This document shows, in pieces, positions 37,476 to 44,887 of a stretch of DNA of 64,000 nucleotides (within the stretch, counting starts at the first letter, position 1; each line of letters opens with the position of its first letter). The stretch covers positions 186,001 through 250,000 of the forward strand of contig NZ_JAHVHW010000004.1 in NCBI RefSeq assembly GCF_019802055.1, in the 5' to 3' direction. The notes under the pieces were generated by a model. It made no database searches. It saw nothing but the letters and a program-made list of their open reading frames with translations, and had not been told where the DNA came from. The stretch comes from Ferrimonas balearica (lineage in GTDB: Bacteria > Pseudomonadota > Gammaproteobacteria > Enterobacterales > Shewanellaceae). The translations under genes and the position numbers were made by a program.

Positions 37476-38279
37476 ATGCATCCGATGCTGAACATCGCTG
37501 TGCGCGCTGCGCGCAACGCGGGTAATGTAATTGCCCGTGCTTATGAAGATCTGGACAAAGTAGAAGCCGAACAGAAAGGCGCGAATGACTTTGTCACCAA
37601 CGTAGACCGGGATGCGGAACGTGCCATCGTGGCCACCATCCAAAAGGCCTACCCGAAGCACACCATCATTGGTGAAGAGTGCGGCACCATCACTGGCGAA
37701 CACGATGAGTTCCAATGGATTATCGATCCCCTGGATGGCACCACCAACTTCATGAAGGGTATCCCCCACTTCGCCGTTTCCGTTGCTCTGCAGATCAAGG
37801 GCAAGATTGAGCACGGCGTTATCTACGATCCGATCCGCAACGAACTGTTCAGCGCCAGCCGCGGTGCCGGCGTTCAATTGAACGGCTACCGTATCCGCGT
37901 AGGCAACAAGCGTGACCTGAAAGGCACCGTTCTGGGAACCGGCTTCCCGTTCAAACAGCGTCAGCACCTTGAGCCCTACATGGCGATCTTCAACGAGCTG
38001 TTCAACGATGTGGCTGACATGCGTCGTGCCGGTTCCGCCGCTCTGGACCTGGCCTACGTGGCCGCCGGTCGTCTGGACGGTTTCTGGGAGATCGGTCTGA
38101 AGCCCTGGGACATCGCAGCCGGTGAGTTGATGGTTCGCGAGGCTGGTGGTCTGGTGAGCGACTTTGTCGGTGGCCACGGCCAGCTGGTCAGCGGCAACAT
38201 CGTCGCAGGCGCCCCCAAAGTGACTGCTGCCATCGTCAGCAAGATGCGCGCCCACCTGACTGAATCCCTGAAGCGCTAA
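37476..38279 (+). CDS. suhB: Inositol monophosphatase family protein SuhB
   Basis: A 267-residue protein starting MHPMLNIAVRAARNAG. Metal motifs: GEECG (residues 66-70), IDPLDGTTNF (83-92) and WDIAAGELMVREAGG near the end. In E. coli SuhB is an inositol monophosphatase and also a component of rRNA antitermination complexes. The frame is open far upstream, but the ATG at 37476 gives the exact family start and length. Ends at a strong terminator. Confidence 0.97.
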   Translation: MHPMLNIAVRAARNAGNVIARAYEDLDKVEAEQKGANDFVTNVDRDAERAIVATIQKAYPKHTIIGEECGTITGEHDEFQWIIDPLDGTTNFMKGIPHFAVSVALQIKGKIEHGVIYDPIRNELFSASRGAGVQLNGYRIRVGNKRDLKGTVLGTGFPFKQRQHLEPYMAIFNELFNDVADMRRAGSAALDLAYVAAGRLDGFWEIGLKPWDIAAGELMVREAGGLVSDFVGGHGQLVSGNIVAGAPKVTAAIVSKMRAHLTESLKR

Positions 38280-38293
38280 GCGTTGAACGGGAT

Positions 38294-38326
38294 AAAAAGC
38301 GCCGTAGCGATACGGCGCTTTTTTTG
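38294..38326 (+). terminator. Terminator after suhB
   Basis: AAAAAGCGCCGTA-GCGA-TACGGCGCTTTTTTT, a near-perfect hairpin with a long T tract. Confidence 0.93.
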
Positions 38327-38336
38327 TGCCTGAATG

Positions 38337-38516
38337 TCAGTGAGAAGCGCCGGAACGGCTGGATTGCCACCAGCGCGAGGTTCGCACCAGCGCGAACCAA
38401 CCAAGCAACATCAGTCCCACGGCCGGTGCCGAAATCAGGCAGAGCAACCCGACCCAGAAATAGGGCAACTGGCGCGGATGAAGCCAGCGCTGATGACGAG
38501 TGGTTACCGCGTTCAT
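38337..38516 (-). CDS. Small membrane protein, 59 residues
   Basis: Starts at ATG 38516 with AGGAGAGGGG directly upstream. It has a basic start (TRHQRWLHPRQ), then about 30 hydrophobic residues from YFWVGLL to WFALV, enough for one long or two short membrane helices, and a basic tail. No family recognised. The suhB terminator has A and T tracts on both sides and may end this gene as well. Confidence 0.55.
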   Translation of the reverse strand: MNAVTTRHQRWLHPRQLPYFWVGLLCLISAPAVGLMLLGWFALVRTSRWWQSSRSGASH

Positions 38517-38562
38517 CCCCTCTCCTTTCAAAACGGGCATTCTCTGATACAAAGCATGGACG

Positions 38563-38680
38563 AAAAAAAACCGGGCGTAGCGGCCCGGCGAAAAATACGA
38601 GAAGCGATGTTCACAGGTTCGTCACCCGTTTCGAGTCGACGCCCTACTGTGCCTCACCATGATGACATTGCCATGACAGT
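38563..38680 (-). ncRNA. Candidate small RNA
   Basis: On the minus strand a GC-rich hairpin (CCGGGC-CGCTAC-GCCCGG, 38571-38588) is preceded by TATTTTTCG and followed by T8: an Hfq-type 3' end. No minus-strand gene precedes it; the nearest genes to the right are on the plus strand. So a transcript starting between about 38600 and 38780 must end here, most simply a short RNA. The blocks GAACCTG, ACATCGCTTC and GTATT occur in the same order as similar blocks of E. coli RyhB, but no Fur box was found. The 5' end is not defined. Confidence 0.35.
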
Positions 38681-38799
38681 GGGCCCCATTTTGAGGCAGC
38701 GTCGGTTTGGTCAACGCCTCTCCCCTTTCGCTGCGGGCCGTCTACACTCTGGTACAGCTTTTGCGTTGTAAATCAGGTTGTCTGACGTCGGAGAGTATT

Positions 38800-39126
38800 A
38801 TGCCCTGGATCCCGTTGCCCCCTGTCGACCTGCCCTCACTGCCCGCGCACCTGCATCTCAGCGCCTCTTTTCCCGACCTGCTGCTGTATCAGGACCCTTA
38901 CAGCTGCCGGCTCTACGCTTTCCACAACCGCAACCCCTTTACCCAGCAGGCAAACCTGAATACCGGCGAAGTGATCCACCTGGGAGAGCATCCGGTGCTG
39001 GCCATCGATGAGGCGCACTTTGCCCTGGCGACGGGAGACTGTCTGGAGGTGCCAACCATGGCCCTTTCGGTCGCCCCCATTCGAAACTGGCAGGAGCGAT
39101 TGGAGATCTATCTCCCGAGTCATTGA
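38800..39126 (+). CDS. Hypothetical protein, 108 residues
   Basis: The ATG at 38800 has GGAGAG five nt upstream. A soluble, proline-rich start (MPWIPLPPVDLPSLP) is followed by a mixed strand pattern (LLLYQDPYSCRLYAFHNRNPF, GEVIHLGEHPVLAIDEAHFALAT). No signal peptide or membrane segment, and no family recognised. Codon use is like that of its neighbours, which supports a real gene. Stand-alone. Confidence 0.6.
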   Translation: MPWIPLPPVDLPSLPAHLHLSASFPDLLLYQDPYSCRLYAFHNRNPFTQQANLNTGEVIHLGEHPVLAIDEAHFALATGDCLEVPTMALSVAPIRNWQERLEIYLPSH

Positions 39127-39261
39127 TCCTTAAGGCGTTCCAGATTGGACAAGCTGTCGTCTCCGGGCACCGAAACTGCGGAGAGGATCACAGCTTACCC
39201 CGTGGGCAGTTGGATTCCCTGCCAGTAAACTAGTTCTCAGTCAATCCAACGGATCAAGTCA

Positions 39262-39663
39262 ATGAAAGGACTGTATCAACGCTTTGGCAGTAAAAGCCTG
39301 AAGATCGCCGAGCACGGCATCCTCATCATCATCTCCATCGCCACGCTGTTCGCCATCTTTGAAGAGGTGATGCTGATGTTTAACCGCGGCACCGTCGAAC
39401 TGGGCGATCTGCTGCTGCTGTTCATCTATCTGGAAGTGCTGGCCATGGTGGCCAACTATGCGGAGGTGGGGAAACTGCCCATCAGGATGCCCATCTACAT
39501 CGCCATCGTGGCACTGGCGCGTTACCTGATTCTGGACATGAAATCGATGGACGACTGGCGGGTACTGGCGATCGCCTTCTCCGCGCTGGTGCTGGCCGCC
39601 GCGGTCATCGTGATCCGCTTTGGCCAGCTGAAGCTGCCCTATCCCAAGGACAACGTCGACTGA
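39262..39663 (+). CDS. psiE: Phosphate-starvation-inducible protein PsiE
   Basis: A 133-residue membrane protein with four hydrophobic segments. LGDLLLLFIYLEVLAMVANYAEVGKLPIRMPIYIAIVALARYLILDMK spans the family core; MPIYIAIVALAR is a PsiE hallmark. In E. coli it is induced by phosphate starvation; no Pho box was recognised here. The function is unknown. Confidence 0.9.
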   Translation: MKGLYQRFGSKSLKIAEHGILIIISIATLFAIFEEVMLMFNRGTVELGDLLLLFIYLEVLAMVANYAEVGKLPIRMPIYIAIVALARYLILDMKSMDDWRVLAIAFSALVLAAAVIVIRFGQLKLPYPKDNVD

Positions 39664-39665
39664 GT

Positions 39666-39908
39666 TCAGCCGTGGTTGCACACCCGGGCGGCGTTTACCT
39701 GGTAACCGTCGCCCACCTGGGTGAGCTTGTCCCGTGCCAGCAGGAAGTCCAACAGGGCGCTGATGGTCAGATCTTCCGCCTTGCAGGTGTGGAAACGGAC
39801 CTCGGCGCCAAAACGCGCGCTGGCCATCTCTTTGAGCTGCTCGAGGGTTTTGGGCTCGGCGCAGTCGGCAACCATAGCCAGAAACTCGTGGGCGTGTACA
39901 CTGCTCAT
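39666..39908 (-). CDS. yecH: YecH family metal-binding protein
   Basis: An 80-residue protein starting MSSVHAHEFLAMVADC, with the FHTCKAEDLTISALLDFLLARDK core and a C-terminal CNHG: the YecH/DUF2492 pattern. Conserved His and Cys residues suggest metal binding. AAGGAG precedes the ATG at 39908. Convergent with psiE; the stop codons are 2 nt apart. Confidence 0.85.
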   Translation of the reverse strand: MSSVHAHEFLAMVADCAEPKTLEQLKEMASARFGAEVRFHTCKAEDLTISALLDFLLARDKLTQVGDGYQVNAARVCNHG

Positions 39909-40013
39909 AAATCGCTCCTTATCAGTTAATGGGTAGATGATATGCATCTTTTGGTGCCGGTTCGGTGATCCGGCTCCAACTTCTGCATCGTCGCCCCCCC
40001 ATGTGAAAGCCGG

Positions 40014-41696
40014 ATGGAAGTTCTCGACCTTATCATCAGTCTGACCCAGCAGATGAGCCTGTACCTGGTAATGGCCTACCTGCTGACCAAAACGCCCGTG
40101 CTGCGGCCGATGGTCGATCTGGCGGTGCACCTGCCCCACAAGCTGATGCTCTACGTCGCCTTCTCTCTGCTCTGCATCATGGGCACCTACTTTGGCGAAG
40201 CCACCCACGGCGCCATCGCCAACACCCGAGCCATCGGCGCCATCTTGTCGGGCCTGCTTGGCGGGCCGGTTGTCGGCACCCTGGTGGGGTTAACCGGCGG
40301 TCTGCACCGTTACTCGCTCGGCGGTTTTACCGACGTCGCCTGCGCCATCTCCACCACCGCAGAGGGCCTGCTGGCCGGTCTGATCCACCAACGCCTGGTG
40401 CGGGGCGGTAACCTGGATGGGCTGTTCGATCCCCGTCGGGTCGCGCTTACCGCGCTCAGCGCCGAGACCCTGCAGATGCTGATCATCCTGGCGGTGGCGC
40501 GCCCCTTCGGTGACGCGGTGGCGCTGGTGAAAACCATCGCGCTGCCGATGATGCTGGTCAACTCACTGGGGGCCGCGCTCTTTATGAGCATGATCCGAGA
40601 CCAGCGCGCCATTGCCGAAAAGCTCTCCTCCGTGCACTCCGCCAAAGCCCTGAAGATCGCGGAGCGAACCGTCGGCGTTCTGGTGAACGGGTTCAACCAG
40701 GAAACCACGGCCAAAGTGGCCCGCATCATCTTTGAGGAGACCAAAGTCAGTGCGGTGGCCATTACTGACCGGGAGAAGCTGATGGCCTTTATCGGCACCG
40801 GTGCCGACCACCACATCCCCGGCACCCCCATCTCCTCCAAGATGACGCTGGAGGCTATCGCCACCAACCAGGTCGTGTTTGCCGACGGCGTTGAGCGCCC
40901 CTATCGCTGCTCTCTCTCGGACCATTGCCAACTGGGTTCCAGCCTGATTGTGCCGCTTCGGGGCGACAATGAGGTGATCGGCACCATCAAACTGTACGAG
41001 ACCAAGAAGCGACTGTTTTTGAGTCTGAACCAGACTCTGGGAGAGGGGATCGCTCGGTTGCTCTCCAACCAGATCCTGACCGGACGCTACCTGGATCAGA
41101 AAAACCTGCTGACCCAGGCGGAGCTCAAGCTGTTGCACGCGCAGGTGAACCCTCACTTTCTGTTTAACGCCCTGAACACTCTGGCGGCCATCACCCGCCG
41201 CTCACCGGAACAAGCCCGGGAACTGATTCAACACCTGGCGGCGTTTCTGCGTGGCAACCTCAAGCGGGGCACCGGGGAGATCACTCTGGCGGAGGAACTG
41301 GAACATATCCACGCCTACCTCACCATTGAACAGGCCCGCTTCGGCGAGCGGCTGCAGGTATCAATTCAGGTGCCCGAGGCCCTGAAGCAGTGCCGTCTGC
41401 CTACCTTCACTCTGCAGCCCCTGGTGGAGAACGCCATCAAGCACGGCACCTCAACCCTGCTGGAGCCGGGCAAAATCGAGATTGGCGCGCGGGAAGATGA
41501 AAACACACTGACGTTGTGGGTCAGTGACAATGCCGGTGCGTATGAGAATAAGACCAACTCTGACGGACTGGGGATGAACATCGTCGATAAGCGCATCAAG
41601 AACGAATACGGCAATGAATACGGCGTGGAGGTGCACTGTGAGCCCCATGTCCGAACCGAGATCCAGGTGCGGTTGCCGAAGAGAGAACTCGCATGA
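40014..41696 (+). CDS. btsS: Sensor histidine kinase BtsS (YehU, LytS type)
   Basis: A 560-residue kinase, nearly the length of E. coli BtsS (about 561). Residues 1-200 hold the 5TM-LytS sensor (CIMGTYFGEATHGAIANTRAIGA, GLLGGPVVGTLVGLTGGLHRYS); 215-360 hold a GAF domain (VSAVAITDREKLMAFIGTGADHH, PYRCSLSDHCQLGSSLIVPLRG); the catalytic part has the phospho-His in NPHFLFNALNTL and the N-box LVENAIKHGT. In E. coli BtsS binds extracellular pyruvate. It overlaps btsR by 4 nt. Confidence 0.96.
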   Translation: MEVLDLIISLTQQMSLYLVMAYLLTKTPVLRPMVDLAVHLPHKLMLYVAFSLLCIMGTYFGEATHGAIANTRAIGAILSGLLGGPVVGTLVGLTGGLHRYSLGGFTDVACAISTTAEGLLAGLIHQRLVRGGNLDGLFDPRRVALTALSAETLQMLIILAVARPFGDAVALVKTIALPMMLVNSLGAALFMSMIRDQRAIAEKLSSVHSAKALKIAERTVGVLVNGFNQETTAKVARIIFEETKVSAVAITDREKLMAFIGTGADHHIPGTPISSKMTLEAIATNQVVFADGVERPYRCSLSDHCQLGSSLIVPLRGDNEVIGTIKLYETKKRLFLSLNQTLGEGIARLLSNQILTGRYLDQKNLLTQAELKLLHAQVNPHFLFNALNTLAAITRRSPEQARELIQHLAAFLRGNLKRGTGEITLAEELEHIHAYLTIEQARFGERLQVSIQVPEALKQCRLPTFTLQPLVENAIKHGTSTLLEPGKIEIGAREDENTLTLWVSDNAGAYENKTNSDGLGMNIVDKRIKNEYGNEYGVEVHCEPHVRTEIQVRLPKRELA

Positions 41697-42406
41697 TTCG
41701 AACCCTGCTGATTGATGATGAGCCATTGGCTCGCGAAGAACTGGCCATTCTGCTTGAGGCCCACGACGACATTGAGATCGTTGGCGAGGCCAATAACGCC
41801 GTTGAAGGGATGGCGCAGATTAACCAGCTCAAGCCGGACCTGGTGTTTCTTGATATTCAGATGCCCAAGATCACCGGTATGGAGATGCTGGCGATGCTGG
41901 ACCCGGCCACCATGCCGCGGGTGGTGTTTGTGACCGCTTACGATCAGCACGCGGTCGCCGCCTTTGAGAAGAACGCCTTTGACTACCTGCTGAAGCCCGT
42001 CGCGGCATCCCGCCTCGCCACCACCCTTGAGCGGGTACGGGCGGCTCAGGCGCCGCAGGATCTGGCCCCGGTGCTGGAGCAGCGCATCCGACACCTGCCC
42101 TGCTACCAGCGCAACACACTGAAGGTGGTGCGCATTGAGCAGGTGGAGTACGTGTTCTCCGATCTGAGCGGCGTCCATGTCGCCACTGCGGAGGAAACCA
42201 GCCATACCCAGCTGACCCTGAAGGTGCTGGAGGAGCGGTCTGCGCTTATCCGCTGCCACCGTCAGTACCTGGTCAATCCGGAGGCGATTGCGGCCATCGC
42301 ACTCCAGGAGGGAGGCTACGGTGAGATCGAAACCCACAGTGGCCAAAAGCTGCCGGTCAGTCGCCGTTATATGAAAGCACTAAAACAAACCTTCGGATTT
42401 CAGTAA
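41693..42406 (+). CDS. btsR: Response regulator BtsR (YehT, LytTR type)
   Basis: A 237-residue regulator. The receiver domain has LLIDDEPLAREEL, the phospho-Asp in LVFLDIQMPK (Asp54) and FVTAYDQHAVAAFEKNAFDYLLKPV. The LytTR DNA-binding domain at about residues 140-237 contains VVRIEQVEYVFSDLSGVHV and CHRQYLVNPEAI. E. coli BtsR binds paired ACC(A/G)CT(C/T)A boxes; nine such boxes lie 440-610 nt downstream, before the transporter gene. The start overlaps the btsS stop. Confidence 0.96.
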   Translation: MIRTLLIDDEPLAREELAILLEAHDDIEIVGEANNAVEGMAQINQLKPDLVFLDIQMPKITGMEMLAMLDPATMPRVVFVTAYDQHAVAAFEKNAFDYLLKPVAASRLATTLERVRAAQAPQDLAPVLEQRIRHLPCYQRNTLKVVRIEQVEYVFSDLSGVHVATAEETSHTQLTLKVLEERSALIRCHRQYLVNPEAIAAIALQEGGYGEIETHSGQKLPVSRRYMKALKQTFGFQ

Positions 42407-42446
42407 CCCTTGTGGCACATCGCTGAAGCCTTACTACACTCAGGTA

Positions 42447-42466
42447 ACCCCTGCGGGGTGCTTTTT
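42447..42466 (+). terminator. Weak terminator after btsR
   Basis: A short hairpin ACCCC-TGC-GGGGT is followed by GCTTTTT. With a 5-bp stem some read-through into the ihfA-like gene is likely. Confidence 0.5.
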
Positions 42467-42493
42467 GATGTGGTAATTGAGTGAGGTACTGGC

Positions 42494-42784
42494 ATGTCTC
42501 TGACCAAGGCCGATCTGACGGCTCATTTGGTCGACCATCTTCATCTCAAAGTGGCTGACGCGAAGATCCTGGTAGATACCTTCTTCGAGGAGATCCGTCA
42601 GTCACTGGAAAAGGGCGAAGAGGTCAAACTGAGTGGGTTCGGCGTCTTTCACTTAAGAGACAAAAACCCCAGGCCGGGACGGAACCCGAAAACCGGTGAA
42701 GAACATGAGATCACGGCCAGGCGGGTCGTGACCTTTGCCGCAGGGGGCAAGTTAAAGGGCCGGGTCGCTACCCTTAAGGCCTGA
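42494..42784 (+). CDS. ihfA: IHF alpha-like DNA-bending protein
   Basis: A 96-residue protein of the HU/IHF family. It begins [15 protein letters not shown] like IHF alpha, has [23 protein letters not shown], the DNA-inserting arm [22 protein letters not shown] with the proline of RPGRNP, and a short C-terminal helix. IHF alpha is normally encoded next to pheT; this gene lies between btsR and a BtsT/CstA-type transporter and is more divergent (for instance [14 protein letters not shown] instead of the usual GLSKRDAKELVE). It may be a second, dedicated copy. Whether the canonical ihfA exists elsewhere cannot be seen here. Confidence 0.85.
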   Translation: MSLTKADLTAHLVDHLHLKVADAKILVDTFFEEIRQSLEKGEEVKLSGFGVFHLRDKNPRPGRNPKTGEEHEITARRVVTFAAGGKLKGRVATLKA

Positions 42785-42790
42785 ATCTAC

Positions 42791-42818
42791 AACGCCGCGT
42801 TTATCGCGGCGTTGCTTT
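42791..42818 (+). terminator. Terminator-like hairpin after ihfA-like gene
   Basis: AACGCCGCG-TTTAT-CGCGGCGTT forms a perfect 9-bp stem followed by GCTTTATC, 6 nt after the stop codon. Confidence 0.65.
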
Positions 42819-42845
42819 ATCTGGCGGTCAGGCCGGTCTACCGAA

Positions 42846-43019
42846 ACCGCTGAACCTGGCTCTGCCACCACTCAACCTTCCCACCGACCGCTTACTTCGC
42901 CCGCCATCCGCTCGCGCTGCCAGAGGGACCGCTAACGTCGTTCTGCTCGCCACTGACTGCCCCGCTCAAACCGCTTACGGCGCTGGCGATTCCGCTCACT
43001 CCCTCACTCAGACCGCTCG
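42846..43019 (+). promoter_or_regulatory. Array of nine BtsR-type boxes
   Basis: Nine 8-mers like ACC(G/A)CT(T/C)A start at 42846, 42867, 42887, 42907, 42928, 42949, 42970, 42991 and 43012, spaced 21, 20, 20, 21, 21, 21, 21 and 21 nt. In order they read ACCGCTGA, ACCACTCA, ACCGCTTA, TCCGCTCG, ACCGCTAA, GCCACTGA, ACCGCTTA, TCCGCTCA and ACCGCTCG. The consensus and the 13-nt spacer equal the known pair bound by BtsR before the E. coli pyruvate transporter gene. The spacers are not conserved, so only the boxes are under selection. The last box ends 34 nt before a possible -10 (TACACT, 43054-43059). Confidence 0.85.
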
Positions 43020-43033
43020 CCAGATAGCGCAAG

Positions 43034-43059
43034 ATTGAGTTCCGTTCAATCAGTACACT
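43034..43059 (+). promoter_or_regulatory. Probable activator-dependent promoter of the transporter gene
   Basis: TACACT (43054-43059) is a fair -10 box, but there is no TTGACA-like -35 box. In its place is an inverted repeat ATTGA-GTTCCGT-TCAAT at 43034-43050. A poor -35 next to an activator array fits a BtsR-dependent promoter. Inferred from sequence only. Confidence 0.45.
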
Positions 43060-43089
43060 GGCGCCAATCTCTGTATGAGGACAACAACA

Positions 43090-44547
43090 ATGCTCTGGTT
43101 CTTCACTTGCGTCGGCCTGCTGCTCGCCGGCTACTTCATCTACGGTGCCTTCATTGAGAAGGTGTTCGGCATCAATGAACAGCGCCAAACTCCGGCGCAC
43201 ACCAAGACCGATGGCGTGGACTATGTGCCCATGTCCAAAAACAAGGTCTACCTGGTTCAGCTGCTGAACATCGCGGGCGTCGGCCCCATCTTCGGCCCCA
43301 TCATGGGTGCCCTGTACGGTCCGGCGGCGATGCTGTGGATCGTTATCGGCTGTGTGTTCGCCGGTGCCGTTCACGACTACTTCTCCGGCATGCTGTCCGT
43401 ACGCAACGGCGGTGCTTCCGTTCCCTCTATCGTAGGCAAATACCTGGGTAGCGGCGCCAAGCACTTTATGAACCTGTTCGCCATTGTCTTGCTGCTGCTG
43501 GTGGGTGTGGTATTCGTATCCGCTCCGGCTGGCATGATCACCAGTCTGATCAACGAGCAAACCAGCATGACCGTTAGCCTGGGCATGATGGTCGCCGTGA
43601 TCTTCACCTACTACGTGATCGCCACCATCGTACCGGTAGACAAGATCATCGGTCGCTTCTACCCCTTCTTCGGCGCCCTGTTGATCTTCATGTCCGTTGG
43701 CCTGATCGGTGCCCTGATCGTCTCCAGCGAGCACAGCCTGATGGCGGGTTACCAGGTGAGCGACATGTTCACCAACATGAACCCGAACGACATGCCGCTG
43801 TGGCCTGCCCTGTTCATCACCATCGCCTGTGGTGCCATCTCCGGCTTCCACGCCACTCAGTCTCCGCTGATGGCCCGCTGCATGGAAAATGAGAAGAACG
43901 GCCGTTTCGTATTCTACGGAGCCATGATCGGTGAAGGCGTTATCGCCTTGATCTGGTGTGCTCTGGCCCTGTCCTACTTCCCGGATGTTCAGTCCCTGGC
44001 TGAAGCGGTGAAGAACGGTGGCCCGGGTAACGTGGTTTACTCCGCTTCCTTCGGCCTGCTGGGCGTATTCGGTGGCATCATCGCCTTCCTGGGTGTTGTG
44101 ATTCTGCCCATCACCTCCGGTGATACCGCGTTCCGCTCCAGCCGTCTGATCCTGGCTGAGTACTTCAACATGAGCCAGACCAGCGTTAAGAACCGTCTGG
44201 TCATCGCCGCTCCGCTGTTCGCCATCGGTGCTGTGCTGACTCAGGTGGACTTCGGCATCATCTGGCGCTACTTCGGTTTCGCCAACCAGTTGACTGCCGT
44301 AATGATGCTGTGGACCGCCAGCGCTTACCTGGCCCGTGCCGACAAACTGCACTGGATCACCACCATTCCGGCCATGTTCATGACCTCCGTGGTGACCACC
44401 TTCATCCTGAACAACGCCACTCTGGGCTTCGGTCTGAACATGACCGTATCCACCGCCTGTGGTGTGGTTACCGCCGCTGTGGTTGCCTTCCTGGTAACCG
44501 GCGTGATCGGTAAGCAGGAACTGCCGGCTGACGTTGAAGAAGCCTGA
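43090..44547 (+). CDS. CstA family transporter, short BtsT-like form
   Basis: A 485-residue membrane protein with about 13 hydrophobic segments. VYLVQLLNIAGVGPIFGPIMGALYGPAAMLW, FAGAVHDYFSGMLSVRNGGASVPSIVGKYLG and GAISGFHATQSPLMARC are CstA-family hallmarks. The long relatives CstA and BtsT of E. coli have about 700 residues; this is the short form. CstA members take up peptides or pyruvate. Adjacent btsSR and the BtsR-box array point to pyruvate/proton symport (inference). The start at 43090 has TGAGG at the right distance; an ATG five codons earlier overlaps that ribosome binding site. Confidence 0.92.
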   Translation: MLWFFTCVGLLLAGYFIYGAFIEKVFGINEQRQTPAHTKTDGVDYVPMSKNKVYLVQLLNIAGVGPIFGPIMGALYGPAAMLWIVIGCVFAGAVHDYFSGMLSVRNGGASVPSIVGKYLGSGAKHFMNLFAIVLLLLVGVVFVSAPAGMITSLINEQTSMTVSLGMMVAVIFTYYVIATIVPVDKIIGRFYPFFGALLIFMSVGLIGALIVSSEHSLMAGYQVSDMFTNMNPNDMPLWPALFITIACGAISGFHATQSPLMARCMENEKNGRFVFYGAMIGEGVIALIWCALALSYFPDVQSLAEAVKNGGPGNVVYSASFGLLGVFGGIIAFLGVVILPITSGDTAFRSSRLILAEYFNMSQTSVKNRLVIAAPLFAIGAVLTQVDFGIIWRYFGFANQLTAVMMLWTASAYLARADKLHWITTIPAMFMTSVVTTFILNNATLGFGLNMTVSTACGVVTAAVVAFLVTGVIGKQELPADVEEA

Positions 44548-44566
44548 TAGCTTCAACGGAAACGGA

Positions 44567-44596
44567 AAACGGAGCCTTCGGGCTCCGTTTTTATTT
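44567..44596 (+). terminator. Terminator after the CstA-type gene
   Basis: AAACGGAGCC-TTCG-GGCTCCGTTT followed by TTATTTT. Confidence 0.92.
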
Positions 44597-44674
44597 TGTC
44601 ACTGTTCAGACCGTAAACCGTCACGCCCAACCGGCAGACTGTGCTTTGAAACCTTCACTAACCCAATCGTACCC

Positions 44675-44887
44675 ATGCTGTTTCTGTCTCCCTCTTCCGC
44701 CCCCCTCAACCCTCCCGTACTGGAACACGCGCTTCGCTGGCGTGTAGAGGGGATATGGCGAGGCCCCGCCGGGCAGGGCCATGATGTGCGTCATTTCAGC
44801 GGCAGCCGCCGCCATGTGGAGAGGGTGTTAGCCCGTTTGGAAGGTAAGGGCAGGCTGGTCCAGCGGCTCAGTCTGCAGCCGGTTTAA
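44675..44887 (+). CDS. Possible small hypothetical protein, 70 residues
   Basis: From the ATG at 44675 an arginine-rich protein is encoded (RWRVEGIWRGPAGQGHDVRHF, then RHVERVLARLEGKGRLVQRL). The composition looks protein-like, but there is no good ribosome binding site and its end overlaps the convergent siroheme gene by 20 nt. No family recognised; it may be spurious. Confidence 0.3.
   Translation: MLFLSPSSAPLNPPVLEHALRWRVEGIWRGPAGQGHDVRHFSGSRRHVERVLARLEGKGRLVQRLSLQPV

Noticed and set aside
38590-38780. RyhB small RNA
   Set aside because: Three short blocks resemble RyhB, but the central seed region is missing and there is no Fur box; kept only as a generic sRNA candidate.
42846-43019. The box ladder as a CRISPR or satellite repeat
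   Set aside because: The repeated unit is only 8 nt, spacers are 12-13 nt and the boxes match a known regulator consensus, so a CRISPR array or simple tandem repeat does not fit.
42892-44556. Long minus-strand open frame opposite the CstA-type gene, with a heptad-like VSG repeat at its end
   Set aside because: It is a shadow of the transporter gene. The repeat is simply the 21-nt BtsR-box ladder read as codons.
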